A stretch of DNA of 64,000 nucleotides from Cyanobacteriota bacterium (GCA_019752015.1 JAIEMQ010000005.1:124001-188000), one strand, 5' to 3'; shown: positions 8,632-17,627, numbered from the stretch's first letter. Notes: generated by a model from the letters alone, not told the origin. Made by a program: numbers and translations.

Positions 8632-9974
8632 CCTGGCCTTCCAGCAACCTTTATCGTCACCTCGTCAACTCGGCGCGCTCCGCCGCGCAGCCGTTCAACG
8701 CGTCGCGCGACGACCTGGCCGCGCTGCTGCAGCGCGCCGCCGCCGCGCAGATCATCCTGATCGGTGAAGCGTCGCACGGCACGCAGGACTTCTATCACCT
8801 GCGCGCGAGCATTACGAAGCACTTGATTCAGCATCACGGTCTCACCGGCGTCGCCGTCGAAGCCGACTGGCCCGATGCGTACCGCGTCAATCGCTTCGTT
8901 CGCGGCGAAGGTCCCGACATCGATGCGAACACGGCGTTGTCCGGCTTCGAGCGCTTTCCGTCGTGGATGTGGCGCAACACCGAGGTGCTCTCGTTCGTGC
9001 GCTGGCTGCGCGAGTGGAACGATGAGCACCCGAAAAGCAAGGTGGGCTTCTACGGCCTGGACCTGTACAGCCTCGCCACCTCGATTCGCGCGGTAATCTC
9101 TTATCTCGACAAGATCGATCCGGAGGCGGCCCGCCGCGCCCGCGATCGCTATGCCTGCTTCGATCATTTCGCCGGCGACTCGCACGCCTACGGTTACGCG
9201 GTGTCGGCCGGGATCATCGAGCCCTGTGAAGACGACGTCGTCAAGCAGTTGACGGAGCTGCGCGCCCGCGCCGTCGACTATGCCAATCGCGACGGCCACG
9301 TCGCGCATGACGAGTTCTTCTTTGCCGAGCAGAACGCGATGCTCGCGAAGAACGCGGAGGAGTATTACCGCGCAATGTTCCGCGGCCGTCACTCGTCGTG
9401 GAACATCCGCGACACGCACATGGCCGACACGCTCGACGCGCTCGTGAACTATCTCGGATGCCAGAACGGCACCAAGCCGTGCATTGCGGTGTGGGCGCAC
9501 AATTCGCACCTTGGCGACGCGCGCGCCACCGAAATGGGCGAGCGCGGCGAATTGAACCTTGGACAACTGGTGCGCGAGCGATACGGCGGCAACGTGCACT
9601 CAATCGGCTTCACCACTTACGACGGCACGGTGACCGCATCGTCCGACTGGGACTCGGACGCGGAGCGCAAGGTCGTGCGGCCGGCGCTCGACGGCTCGAT
9701 CGAGGCGCTGCTGCACTCCGTCGGCTTGCCGCAGTTCGTGCTCGATCTTCACGACGAGCGAATGGGCGGCTACGCCACGCCGCTGCTCGAGCGCGCCATC
9801 GGCGTCATCTACCGCCCTCAAACCGAGCGCCAGAGCCACTACTTTCATGCGCGCGTGACGGAGCAGTTCGATACGATGATTCACGTCGATCGCACGACCG
9901 CACTGGTGCCGCTCGAACCGTCGCCGCACTGGTATCATGAGGAAGTCCCGGAGACTTATCCCTCAGGTCTCTAA
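8628..9974 (+). CDS. Erythromycin esterase-family hydrolase
   Basis: Start chosen as GTG at 8628, which overlaps the previous stop (GTGA) and gives a 448-residue protein; the longer frame upstream is antisense-quality sequence. The Ere signature 'LIGEASHGTQDFYHLR' (about residues 44-59) carries the Glu and His used by EreA-type enzymes, and 'VAVEADWPDAYRVNRF', 'VGFYGLDLYSL' and 'VWAHNSHLGDA' are the other family blocks. EreA/EreB open the macrolide lactone, but chromosomal members beside PRTases are a separate group whose substrate is unknown. I would not call this a resistance gene. Confidence 0.85.
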   Translation: MTWPSSNLYRHLVNSARSAAQPFNASRDDLAALLQRAAAAQIILIGEASHGTQDFYHLRASITKHLIQHHGLTGVAVEADWPDAYRVNRFVRGEGPDIDANTALSGFERFPSWMWRNTEVLSFVRWLREWNDEHPKSKVGFYGLDLYSLATSIRAVISYLDKIDPEAARRARDRYACFDHFAGDSHAYGYAVSAGIIEPCEDDVVKQLTELRARAVDYANRDGHVAHDEFFFAEQNAMLAKNAEEYYRAMFRGRHSSWNIRDTHMADTLDALVNYLGCQNGTKPCIAVWAHNSHLGDARATEMGERGELNLGQLVRERYGGNVHSIGFTTYDGTVTASSDWDSDAERKVVRPALDGSIEALLHSVGLPQFVLDLHDERMGGYATPLLERAIGVIYRPQTERQSHYFHARVTEQFDTMIHVDRTTALVPLEPSPHWYHEEVPETYPSGL

Positions 9975-9988
9975 ACGTGGAGCTGAGG

Positions 9989-10669
9989 ATGAGACCACTT
10001 TCGCAGGCGCAACCACTCCGCATTCCCACGCGTGGTGCCGCCCTCAACGCTGATCTCGTAATACCCGTCGATGCGCGCGGCATCGTCGTGTTCGCGCACG
10101 GCAGCGGCAGCAGCCGCCACAGCCATCGCAATCAGCTCGTCGCCCGCGTGCTGCAGGAAAACAGCTTCGGCACGCTGCTGATGGATCTGCTCACCACCGA
10201 AGAAGGGCACGTCGACAATCAGAATCGCGAGCTGCGCTTTGATATCGAGCTGCTCGCCAACCGGCTCATCGACGTCGTCAAGTGGATCGCCGAACAGCCG
10301 TCGATGAAGCACCTGCCGATCGGGCTCTTCGGCGCCAGCACCGGCGCGGCGGCCGCGCTCGTGGCGGCGGCGCGGCGTCCCGATCTGGTTCGATCGGTCG
10401 TATCGCGCGGCGGGCGGCCGGATCTGGCCGGCACCGCGTTGAAACTGGTGCAGGCGCCGACCATGCTGATCGTCGGCGGCTACGATGACGCGGTGCTGGT
10501 CTTGAACGAGCAGGCCAGGAAGGAAATGAGCGGCGAAGTGTCTCTCAAGGTCGTGCCGCGCGCGACACATCTCTTCGAAGAGCCCGGTGCGCTCGCCCAG
10601 GTGGCGGAGCATGCGGCGGCATGGTTCTGGAGCTCGCTCAAGACAGCGGAGGCGAAGGCTGAACAATAA
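9989..10669 (+). CDS. Alpha/beta hydrolase (dienelactone hydrolase-like)
   Basis: About 226 residues from the ATG at 9989, which is preceded by GGAG and TGAGG; the in-frame GTG at 9977 is less likely. 'FAHGSGSSRHS' near residue 35 forms the oxyanion region, 'LFGASTGAAAAL' near residue 114 holds the nucleophile Ser in GxSxG, and 'VGGYDDAVL' and 'ATHLFEEPGAL' supply the acid and His of the triad. It is the third gene of the PRTase-esterase-hydrolase run, 14 bp behind the esterase. PRTase-hydrolase fusions exist in mycobacteria (Rv0571c is such a case as I recall), which supports a shared pathway. Confidence 0.85.
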   Translation: MRPLSQAQPLRIPTRGAALNADLVIPVDARGIVVFAHGSGSSRHSHRNQLVARVLQENSFGTLLMDLLTTEEGHVDNQNRELRFDIELLANRLIDVVKWIAEQPSMKHLPIGLFGASTGAAAALVAAARRPDLVRSVVSRGGRPDLAGTALKLVQAPTMLIVGGYDDAVLVLNEQARKEMSGEVSLKVVPRATHLFEEPGALAQVAEHAAAWFWSSLKTAEAKAEQ

Positions 10670-10675
10670 TTAGAT

Positions 10676-11578
10676 GTGCGCCGCCTCACGTCTTTTCAGC
10701 GCCTGGCCCTGTGGACGACGGCCACCACTTATCTTCTGATTCTAGTCGGCGGCCTGGTGCGCGCATCCGGCGCGGGCCTCGGCTGCCCCGATTGGCCGCG
10801 CTGCTTCGGATCGTGGATCCCGCCGCTGTCCGCGGCCAATCTCCCGCCGCAATTCGATCCGTCGCAATTCAATCCCACGCTGATGTGGACGGAGTACTTG
10901 AACCGTCTGCTCGGCGTGACCGTTGGTTTCCTGATCTTTGCCACCGCGATCTCAGCGTGGCGGAATCATCGAAACCAACCGCGCATTCTCTGGCCGACCA
11001 TCGCCGCGTTCCTGCTCGTTGGTTACGAAGGCTGGCTCGGCGGCCGCGTCGTCGCCCACGGCCTCGCGCCGTGGATCGTGACGGCGCATCTCATTGTCGC
11101 GATCGTGATCGTGCAGTTGTTGCTGTATGCAACGTTCGAGGCGTTTACGGGCGCGCGTGCCGCGCACCGTGCATCGCGGCTGACGGTCACGATCGGGATT
11201 CTGATTGTCTTGACGCTCGTTCAAGCCGGTTTCGGAACCCAAGTACGCAGCAAGATCGATCAAATCCCCGACACGGTGATTACGTTCGACGGAGCGCCGC
11301 TGGACGATAGCTGGACGGATACTATCCATCGCGATCTTGCGGGGGTAGTGCTGATTGCCTCGTTGTTGATCACTCTCTGGATGCAAACGCAGCGTTCCCC
11401 GATTTTGCGGTGGGCGTTTGTCACGGTCGGCCTTGCGGCGGCACAGATAGTGGTGGGTGTTTACATGGCTGCCTTCGGGCTGTCACCGCCTTACCAGGTC
11501 GCGCATCTAAGTCTCGCAAGTCTCCTGTTGGGTGCGGAAACAGTGTTGTGGTTATTGAGCCGGAGGCAGGGCGCATGA
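10676..11578 (+). CDS. ctaA: Haem A synthase, CtaA/COX15 family
   Basis: A 300-residue, eight-helix membrane protein. 'GGLVRASGAGLGCPDWPRCF' after helix 1 is the family signature with two loop cysteines. Haem-ligand histidines are visible at 'VTAHLIVA', 'DTIHRDLAG' and 'YQVAHLSLAS'. The first expected histidine (ExxHR) reads 'EYLNRLLG', with Asn in its place. The enzyme oxidises haem O to haem A for cytochrome oxidase in the inner membrane. The start is GTG at 10676; an ATG at 10674 is in another frame. The next gene overlaps the stop by ATGA. No cytochrome oxidase genes are in the window. Confidence 0.88.
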   Translation: MRRLTSFQRLALWTTATTYLLILVGGLVRASGAGLGCPDWPRCFGSWIPPLSAANLPPQFDPSQFNPTLMWTEYLNRLLGVTVGFLIFATAISAWRNHRNQPRILWPTIAAFLLVGYEGWLGGRVVAHGLAPWIVTAHLIVAIVIVQLLLYATFEAFTGARAAHRASRLTVTIGILIVLTLVQAGFGTQVRSKIDQIPDTVITFDGAPLDDSWTDTIHRDLAGVVLIASLLITLWMQTQRSPILRWAFVTVGLAAAQIVVGVYMAAFGLSPPYQVAHLSLASLLLGAETVLWLLSRRQGA

Positions 11579-13269
11579 GAATCAGGATCGACGTCGTTGC
11601 GGCGATATCGATGGTGGTCGTGGTCGTGGCATGTGGTCGATCTACGCCGGCGGCACCCGCCAATCAGTCGGCGCATGACGCCCATGCGCCCGCCGCGGGC
11701 GCGCCGCGGACCGCGCTGCTTGGCAATCTCGGTTCGTATCATCGCGCGATCAAGACGAGCGGCGCAGACGCGCAGGAATTTTTCGACGAAGGCTTGACGC
11801 TGCTCTACGGTTTCAATCACGAGGAGGCGTTCAAGTCGTTCGAGCTGGCGGCCGCGAAGGACCCGGCGTCGCCCATGCCGCATTGGGGCATGTCGCTCGC
11901 GCTCGGCACCAACATCAACGACACCGCGCCGGCCGATCGACTCAAGCAGGCCTACACGCACCTCGCGGAAGCGGAGAAGCGCAGGAGCGCCGGCAGCGAA
12001 GTCGAACAAGGGCTGGTCGATGCGCTCGCGAAGCGATACGTCGCCGATCCAACCGGCGATCAAACCGTTCGAGAGCAGGCCTATTCGAACGCGATGGGCG
12101 CGCTGGCGAAAACGTTCGCGGACGATCTCGACGTGGCGACGTTGTACGCGGAGAGCCTGATGAACCTGCGGCCGTGGCGCCTCTACAAAAAAGACGGCAC
12201 GCCGGAGCCCGGCACCGCGCAGATCGTCGCGTCGCTCGAAGGCGTGATGAAGCGCGAGCCCAATCATCCCGGCGCGAATCACTATTACATCCACGCGGTC
12301 GAAGCGTCGAAGACGCCGGACCGCGCGTTGCCGCAGGCCGGTCGTCTCGAGACGCTCGTTCCAGGCGCCGGACATCTCGTGCACATGCCCGCGCACATCT
12401 ATATCCGCACCGGGCAATACACGAAATCGGCGAAGAGCAACGCGGATGCCGCCGGCGTCGACGAGCGCTACTTCAAGGCAACAGGCGCGAAAGACGGCCT
12501 CTACCCGATGATGTATTACACGCACAACCTGCAGTTCGAATCAGCTGCCGCGATGTTCGCCGGCAACTTCGCGCAGGCGCATTCAGCCGCCGTGCGCACC
12601 GTGAAGTTCGCCGATCCGATGGCGGATCAAATGGTGATGGTGGAGCCGTTCGCGGCGCAGGATCTGGCGGTTCTCGTTCGCTTCGGAAGATGGCCGGAAA
12701 TTTTGCAGGTGAAACCACCGGCCGCATCGCGTCTCTTGCAGACTGCCGTCTACCACTTCGCGCACGGTGCCGCGCTCGCCGCCACCGGAACGATCGCCGA
12801 GGCCGAAGCGGATCTCGCCGCTCTTCGCGCGGCGTCGTCGAAGATCAAGAAAGACGAGATGGTCGGATCTTCGAATACGGCGGTTGATGTCACCGCTGTC
12901 GCGATTGCCGATCTCACCGCGCGCATTGCGGATGCAAAGGGTGACGCGGCCGGCGCGATCAAGGCCTTCACCGCTGCCGTCGCCGCCGAGGACAAGCTCG
13001 GCTACAACGAGCCCCCTGACTGGCTGAATCCGGAGCGGGAGCGTCTCGGCGCTGTGCTCCTGAAGGCCGGACGTTTCGCGGAAGCGGAGAAGGTGTTCCG
13101 CGCCGATCTCGAGAAAAACGTCGGCAATCCGCGCGCGTTCTATGGGCTCTACCGGGCGCTCGAGGGTCAGAAGAAAGCGGCTGCGGCCGAAGTAAAGGCG
13201 TCGTTCGACAAGGCGTGGGCCGGCGCCGACGTGACACTCGCAGACGATCTGTACGGCACGCGTCGCTGA
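11575..13269 (+). CDS. TPR-repeat lipoprotein
   Basis: Starts at ATG 11575, overlapping the ctaA stop and preceded by GGAGG; 564 residues. The N-terminus has Arg residues, a hydrophobic core and a lipobox ending 'VVVACG', so the mature protein should be lipid-anchored. Repeated helix pairs such as 'EEAFKSFELAAAKDPASPMP', 'GAIKAFTAAVAAEDKL' and 'FAEAEKVFRADLEKN' mark tetratricopeptide repeats; 'GVMKREPNHPGANHYYIHAV' and 'HMPAHIYIRTGQY' are blocks seen in secreted TPR proteins of this phylum. It is a scaffold with no enzyme motif; its partner is unknown. Confidence 0.85.
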   Translation: MRIRIDVVAAISMVVVVVACGRSTPAAPANQSAHDAHAPAAGAPRTALLGNLGSYHRAIKTSGADAQEFFDEGLTLLYGFNHEEAFKSFELAAAKDPASPMPHWGMSLALGTNINDTAPADRLKQAYTHLAEAEKRRSAGSEVEQGLVDALAKRYVADPTGDQTVREQAYSNAMGALAKTFADDLDVATLYAESLMNLRPWRLYKKDGTPEPGTAQIVASLEGVMKREPNHPGANHYYIHAVEASKTPDRALPQAGRLETLVPGAGHLVHMPAHIYIRTGQYTKSAKSNADAAGVDERYFKATGAKDGLYPMMYYTHNLQFESAAAMFAGNFAQAHSAAVRTVKFADPMADQMVMVEPFAAQDLAVLVRFGRWPEILQVKPPAASRLLQTAVYHFAHGAALAATGTIAEAEADLAALRAASSKIKKDEMVGSSNTAVDVTAVAIADLTARIADAKGDAAGAIKAFTAAVAAEDKLGYNEPPDWLNPERERLGAVLLKAGRFAEAEKVFRADLEKNVGNPRAFYGLYRALEGQKKAAAAEVKASFDKAWAGADVTLADDLYGTRR

Positions 13270-13282
13270 TATCATTCGACGC

Positions 13283-14191
13283 ATGAAGACATTCCTGTTG
13301 CTCGCCTTGACCCTGGCCGCGGCCACCGCGTCCGCGCAGACCTACGACGAGGCGGGCCTCAAGGCCTTCCGCGCCGAGCGCGAAAAAGTTCTGCTGGCCG
13401 ACAATGGCTGGTTCACCGTGGCCGGACTTCACTTTCTCAATCCGGGAGAGAACCAGTTCGGCTCCGATCCGCTGAACGACATCGTCCTCGACTTTCCGGA
13501 CGTGCCGAAGCAGGCGGGCGTGATCACGATGCACGGCAACGACGTCACCATCAAGGCGGCCGACGGGCAGACGCTGACCTACAACGGCAAGCCCGTGAAG
13601 GAAGGTCCGCTCCGTCTTTCCGCGCAGGGCAGGCCGGCCGATCAGATCACCTACAAGTCCACGTTGTTCTTCCTGCACTTCAGCGGCCCGCGCCTCGCCA
13701 TTCGCGTGCGCGATCAAAATGCGCCGCTGCGGAAAAACTTCTCCGGGTTGAAGTGGTATCCCGCCAATCCGAAGTACGTCGTGAAGGGCAAGTTCACGCC
13801 GCTGGCCGCTCCGAAAGTCGTCCAGGCGCCGACGATTCTCGGCGACCTCGAGCCGTTCACCGTGCCCGGCAACGTCGCGGTCACGATCGACGGCAAGACC
13901 GCCAACATGGAAGCGTGGAAGTCCGGCGATCGCCTGTGGTTCGTGTTCCGCGATCTGACGAGCGCCGACTCGACGTATCCGTCGGCGCGGTTCCTCTACA
14001 CCGACGCCGCCGACAAGGACGGCAACGTCACGCTCGACTTCAACCGCGCGCAGAATCCGCCGTGCGCCTACAACCCGTGGACGACGTGCCCGTTGCCGCC
14101 GTCGGCCAACAAGCTGCCGGTGCGCATCGAGGCCGGCGAAAAGCGTTATCACGCCGAGGCAACCTCGAACGCTGCGGTGCTCCGGAAGTAG
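13283..14191 (+). CDS. Secreted DUF1684 protein
   Basis: 302 residues with a clear Sec signal peptide (MKTFLLLALTLAAATASAQ, cleavage after residue 19). The body matches the DUF1684 pattern: 'LKAFRAEREKVLL' at the N-terminus, 'GWFTVAGLHFL', 'GLKWYPANPKYVVKG', and the C-terminal 'DFNRAQNPPCAYNPWTTCP' with two Cys that could pair. The biochemical function of DUF1684 is unknown; many members are lipoproteins or periplasmic. It follows the TPR lipoprotein by 13 bp and is probably in the same transcript. Confidence 0.85.
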   Translation: MKTFLLLALTLAAATASAQTYDEAGLKAFRAEREKVLLADNGWFTVAGLHFLNPGENQFGSDPLNDIVLDFPDVPKQAGVITMHGNDVTIKAADGQTLTYNGKPVKEGPLRLSAQGRPADQITYKSTLFFLHFSGPRLAIRVRDQNAPLRKNFSGLKWYPANPKYVVKGKFTPLAAPKVVQAPTILGDLEPFTVPGNVAVTIDGKTANMEAWKSGDRLWFVFRDLTSADSTYPSARFLYTDAADKDGNVTLDFNRAQNPPCAYNPWTTCPLPPSANKLPVRIEAGEKRYHAEATSNAAVLRK

Positions 14192-14282
14192 CAGGGCGGC
14201 GGCGATCGACTCCAGTTATTTCGCGTTCGTCTCGTTCACGTTCGTTCTCGCCGCCACGCCCGGGTCGACGACGGCTGTTGTC

Positions 14283-14831
14283 GTGCGGAATACGCTCGAA
14301 GGCGGCCGTCGCGCCGGGTATCTGACCGCGCTCGGCGCGGCCTGCGCCAACACCATCGTCGCGATCGCGTGCGGGCTCGGCCTGTCGGTGCTGATTTCGG
14401 TGTGGCCCGGTTCCCTCGACGCGATCAAAATCTGCGGCGCGCTGTTCCTGTCGTGGCTCGGCGTCACCAGTTTGTATCGTGCGTCGACGCGTGCGGACGG
14501 GGGCATTCGCATGTCGGCGGACGGGTCGGCGCCCTCGCGCTCACACGCAAGCGCGTATTTCGGCGATGGGCTCGGCATCAACCTGCTGAGTCCTGTCCAC
14601 ATCAGCTTTTATCTGTCGGTTGTGCCCGCGTTCATCCCGGCGGGCGCATCGCGTTTCTATTACCCCGGCCTCGCCGCGACGCATGTCAGCCTGGCGCTGT
14701 TGTGCCACTCAACGTGGGCCACAGGTCTCGACGCAATGCGGCGCTGGTTCGTGGCGCCGTGGAAGCGTCGTCTGCTGCAAGTCGGGAGTGGCCTGGCGTT
14801 GATCGCACTGGCGATCAAAGTGCTCGCGTGA
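14283..14831 (+). CDS. LysE/RhtB-family amino acid exporter (start unclear)
   Basis: The 182 residues from GTG 14283 already lack the first membrane helix. Reading upstream in frame gives 'IDSSYFAFVSFTFVLAATPG' from 14205, the normal first helix and the conserved PG of the family, but there is no ATG, GTG or TTG there back into the DUF1684 gene. Either an ATC or CTG codon is used, or the upstream part is damaged. 'GYLTALGAACANTIVAIA' and 'GLGINLLSPVHISFYLSVV' are the other RhtB/LysE blocks. Members export Lys, Thr, homoserine or related compounds with five to six helices. Confidence 0.75.
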   Translation: MRNTLEGGRRAGYLTALGAACANTIVAIACGLGLSVLISVWPGSLDAIKICGALFLSWLGVTSLYRASTRADGGIRMSADGSAPSRSHASAYFGDGLGINLLSPVHISFYLSVVPAFIPAGASRFYYPGLAATHVSLALLCHSTWATGLDAMRRWFVAPWKRRLLQVGSGLALIALAIKVLA

Positions 14832-14833
14832 CG

Positions 14834-15107
14834 CCGGCGCGGCGCTCCGCGCCGGGGCGCGCGACAGGCCGATCATCATCAGCCGGCGCACGAACGCAGG
14901 GGGCGAGAGGCGGGCGGAAGCCTTAGCATCCAGCTTGATGGCTCGTGGCAATCCGGGGCGCCCGCCGAACAGGTCTCTTGGCTGACAACCTCGCTGCGAG
15001 CCGTGCAGCGCAGGCAGACGCGAGCAGCGAGTTGACAGCCCTCCGGAGTGAGTGCGGAGGGTGATGATGATCGGCCCGAGCGCCTCAGGGCGCTAAGCGC
15101 GGAGCGA
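14834..15107. repeat. Inverted-repeat, highly foldable non-coding element
   Basis: The 298 bp between the exporter and the oxidase gene hold no credible gene but are full of base-pairing arms. Outer arms: CGCTCCGCGC at 14843-14852 against 15097-15106. Inner arms: GGCCGATCATCATC at 14867-14880 against 15063-15076, perfect over 14 bp. Local hairpins: CCGGCGCG 14834-14841 with 14848-14855, CCCTCCG 15039-15045 with 15055-15061, AGCGCC 15079-15084 with 15089-15094, and CTCGCTGC/GCAGCGAG arms between. This could be a MITE-like element or a structured RNA. No T-tract follows, so it is not a plain terminator. Confidence 0.6.
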
Positions 15108-15129
15108 TATACAGCGCCTAGAATATGTC

Positions 15130-16716
15130 GTGCCCTCGCGCATCGCAGCGAGTCCGCCCTCGCAGACCGCTGCCCCGTCAGCTGAAGTCGACGCCTCTTC
15201 TTTCCTCGAAGATGCGGCGCATTATCCCGGCGGCCATGCGACCGGCGTCGTGCGTCCGCGATCGATCGACGAAGTGTCCGCCTGCCTGCGCGATGCGCAA
15301 CGCATTCTTCCCGTCGGCGCGCAGTCGTCGCTGACCGGGGGCGCAACGCCGTTCGGCGACGTGGTCCTCAGCACCGCACGTCTCAACTCGATCCGCATCG
15401 ACGGCGATCGCGTCCGCGTTGGCGCCGGCGTCCCACTGCAGATCGTGCAGGAAGCGCTCGCGAAGTCAGGGCAGTGGTTTCCGCCGGCGCCGACGTATCT
15501 CGGCGCATTCGCCGGCGGCGCGGTCGCCACGTGCGCGGCCGGGGCGGCAACGTTCAAGTACGGCACGGTGCGCGAGTGGGTCGATGGGCTGACGGTGGTG
15601 CTGTCGGGTGGCGACGTGCTCGAGTTGTCGAGAGGCGACTGCCGGGCGGTGGACGGCAGGTTCACGATCTCGACCGCGAGCGGCGATCGCATCGTCACGC
15701 TGCCGGATCTGCGGATGCCCGACGTGCCGAAGCGATCGGCCGGATATTTCATCGCGCCGGACATGGACCTCGTCGATCTGTTCATCGGCTCCGAGGGCAC
15801 GCTCGGCGTCATTGTCGACGCGACGTTCAGGACCGCCCGCGTTCCGGCCGCACTCTGCCGCGCTCTCGTTCCGGTCCCGGCCGAGGAGCGCGCAATCGCC
15901 CTGGTCGGCGAGCTGCGAGCGGCAGCGATCGAAACCTGGCGGTCACGCGATCCCCTCGGCATCGACGTCAGCGCCATCGAGCACATCGATGGGCGATCGA
16001 TCTGGGTGCTCCTGGAAGACGGCATCAGCGCCAGGCTCGAGGTCACGCTTCCCGAAAGATCGGGCGTCGCACTGCTCGTGGATCTGGAGCTGTCTGCGAA
16101 TGCGGCGGCTGCAGACTTGTGGTCGCAGCTCGAATCAGTCCGCGACCCCGATGCGGCAGATTCACCGCTGCTGCGTTTCTGCCGGCTGCTGGATCGCCAT
16201 GGCGTGCTCGACGACACCGAGATCGCGCTGCCGCACGATCGCGCGCGGGCCGCGGCGTTTGCGGAGTTACGTGAAGCGGTGCCCGCCGGTGTCAACCGCC
16301 GCGTCGCACAGGCGAAACGCGCGCATCCGGCAATTTCGAAGACCGCCGCCGACATGATCGTGCCGTTCGATCGCTTCGGCGACATGATGCGCGAATGCCG
16401 GCGGTTGTTCGACGAGCGCAATCTCGATCTCGCGGTGTGGGGACACATTTCCGACGGCAACGTGCACCCCAACGTGATTCCTCACAGTGTTGAGGACGCC
16501 GAACGCGGCCGCGACGCAATCCTCGAGCTCGGCGCCACCGTGATCGCCATGGGCGGATGCCCGCTCGCCGAGCACGGCGTTGGCCGCAATCCCATCAAGC
16601 AGCAGCTGCTGAGGCAGCTTTACGGAACTGCCGGCATCAACGCGATGCGCGCGATCAAGCCCAGCCTCGATCCCAATGGCTCACTCGCCTCGGGCGTGAT
16701 CTTCCCCTCACAATAG
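15130..16716 (+). CDS. FAD-linked oxidase, GlcD/D-lactate dehydrogenase type
   Basis: 528 residues from GTG 15130. The FAD-binding PCMH domain occupies about residues 38-220, with 'PVGAQSSLTGGATPFGDVVL' and 'GSEGTLGVIVDATFRTA'. The cap domain ends with 'VWGHISDGNVHPNVIP', whose His residues bind metal and substrate in VAO-family alpha-hydroxy-acid oxidases, and 'HGVGRNPIKQQLL...IKPSLDPNGSLASGVIF' closes the domain. The expected reaction is oxidation of a 2-hydroxy acid such as glycolate or D-lactate. There is no adjacent FeS subunit (GlcF) gene, so the electron acceptor is unknown. Confidence 0.85.
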   Translation: MPSRIAASPPSQTAAPSAEVDASSFLEDAAHYPGGHATGVVRPRSIDEVSACLRDAQRILPVGAQSSLTGGATPFGDVVLSTARLNSIRIDGDRVRVGAGVPLQIVQEALAKSGQWFPPAPTYLGAFAGGAVATCAAGAATFKYGTVREWVDGLTVVLSGGDVLELSRGDCRAVDGRFTISTASGDRIVTLPDLRMPDVPKRSAGYFIAPDMDLVDLFIGSEGTLGVIVDATFRTARVPAALCRALVPVPAEERAIALVGELRAAAIETWRSRDPLGIDVSAIEHIDGRSIWVLLEDGISARLEVTLPERSGVALLVDLELSANAAAADLWSQLESVRDPDAADSPLLRFCRLLDRHGVLDDTEIALPHDRARAAAFAELREAVPAGVNRRVAQAKRAHPAISKTAADMIVPFDRFGDMMRECRRLFDERNLDLAVWGHISDGNVHPNVIPHSVEDAERGRDAILELGATVIAMGGCPLAEHGVGRNPIKQQLLRQLYGTAGINAMRAIKPSLDPNGSLASGVIFPSQ

Positions 16717-16777
16717 ACTCAATGGATCGTTGGAACTGCGGTGCGCGAGTGGAGCTTCTCGCTCATCGAACGCCCTG

Positions 16778-16800
16778 GGGCCGTTCCGTAGGAACGGCCC
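16778..16800. repeat. Perfect 10-bp stem hairpin upstream of otsB
   Basis: GGGCCGTTCC (16778-16787), loop GTA, GGAACGGCCC (16791-16800). It lies between the oxidase stop and the otsB start, with no T-tract downstream. It may be a REP-like unit, or a post-transcriptional boundary between the two transcripts. Confidence 0.8.
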
Positions 16801-16829
16801 GCATGGCCGGTCGAAAGGCGTGCCGATAG

Positions 16830-17627
16830 ATGCTTGCGGATGTTCAGGCCGAGGTCCTGGGACGCCCCGCCGACACCGCCCTCACGCTGCTGCTCGATTT
16901 CGACGGCACGCTGGCGGAATTTCATCCCGATCCCGAAGCGCCGGAACTGACGCCCGAGCGCTGGGAGCTGCTGAGCCAGATCAGCCGCGAGCCCGGCGTC
17001 TCGCTGGGCATTGTCAGCGGCCGCCGGCTCGATGACCTGCGCTCGCGCACCCGGTTGCCGAACCACGTCTATCACGCCGGCCTGCACGGCCTCGAGATCG
17101 AGATCGACGGCCATCGCATTACCCATCCTGATCTGGCCGCCGCCGAAGCGCGCGTCGAAGGACTGGCCGTCTGCCTGAAGCGGCTGCTCGATGAATTTCC
17201 CGAAGTGCACATCGAAGACAAAGGCGCGAGTGTTGCAGTGCACACCCGCAGGTTGCCGAAGGACATGTACGACCGAATCTTCACGCGCGCGGACATTCTG
17301 GCCGTGCCCTGGATCGCCGAAGGTCACGTGCGGCGCCTCGAAGGCAACGCCGTGGTCGAATATCTCCCGAACATTCATGGCCACAAGGGTGACGCCACCA
17401 GGTGGATCACCGGCAGCATCGAGCAGAAGTTCGCCAGGCGCGCGTGGGTCGCGTACATCGGCGACGACATTACGGATGAGGATGCGTTCCGCGCCATCGA
17501 GTGCGGCATCGGCGTGCTGGTCGGGCTGCGTCCGACTGCAGCGACCTACAAGCTCGACGGTATTGTGGACGTCGATCGTTTCTTGAGATGGTTGGCTGCT
17601 CAAGGTAACGTCAGGACAGCGACATGA
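16830..17627 (+). CDS. otsB: Trehalose-6-phosphate phosphatase
   Basis: 265 residues, the usual OtsB length. HAD motif I 'LLLDFDGTLAEF' has the nucleophile Asp at about residue 23 and the general acid at 25; 'GIVSGRRLDDL' is motif II; 'GHKGDATRW' carries the motif III Lys; 'YIGDDITDEDAF' from about residue 210 is motif IV, which binds magnesium. It removes phosphate from trehalose-6-phosphate in the cytoplasm. The stop overlaps the otsA start by ATGA, so synthase and phosphatase are made together. Confidence 0.95.
   Translation: MLADVQAEVLGRPADTALTLLLDFDGTLAEFHPDPEAPELTPERWELLSQISREPGVSLGIVSGRRLDDLRSRTRLPNHVYHAGLHGLEIEIDGHRITHPDLAAAEARVEGLAVCLKRLLDEFPEVHIEDKGASVAVHTRRLPKDMYDRIFTRADILAVPWIAEGHVRRLEGNAVVEYLPNIHGHKGDATRWITGSIEQKFARRAWVAYIGDDITDEDAFRAIECGIGVLVGLRPTAATYKLDGIVDVDRFLRWLAAQGNVRTAT

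Noticed and set aside
8628-9974. Macrolide resistance gene
   Set aside because: Chromosomal, inside a PRTase operon, and the family is wide; the sequence gives no sign of macrolide specificity.
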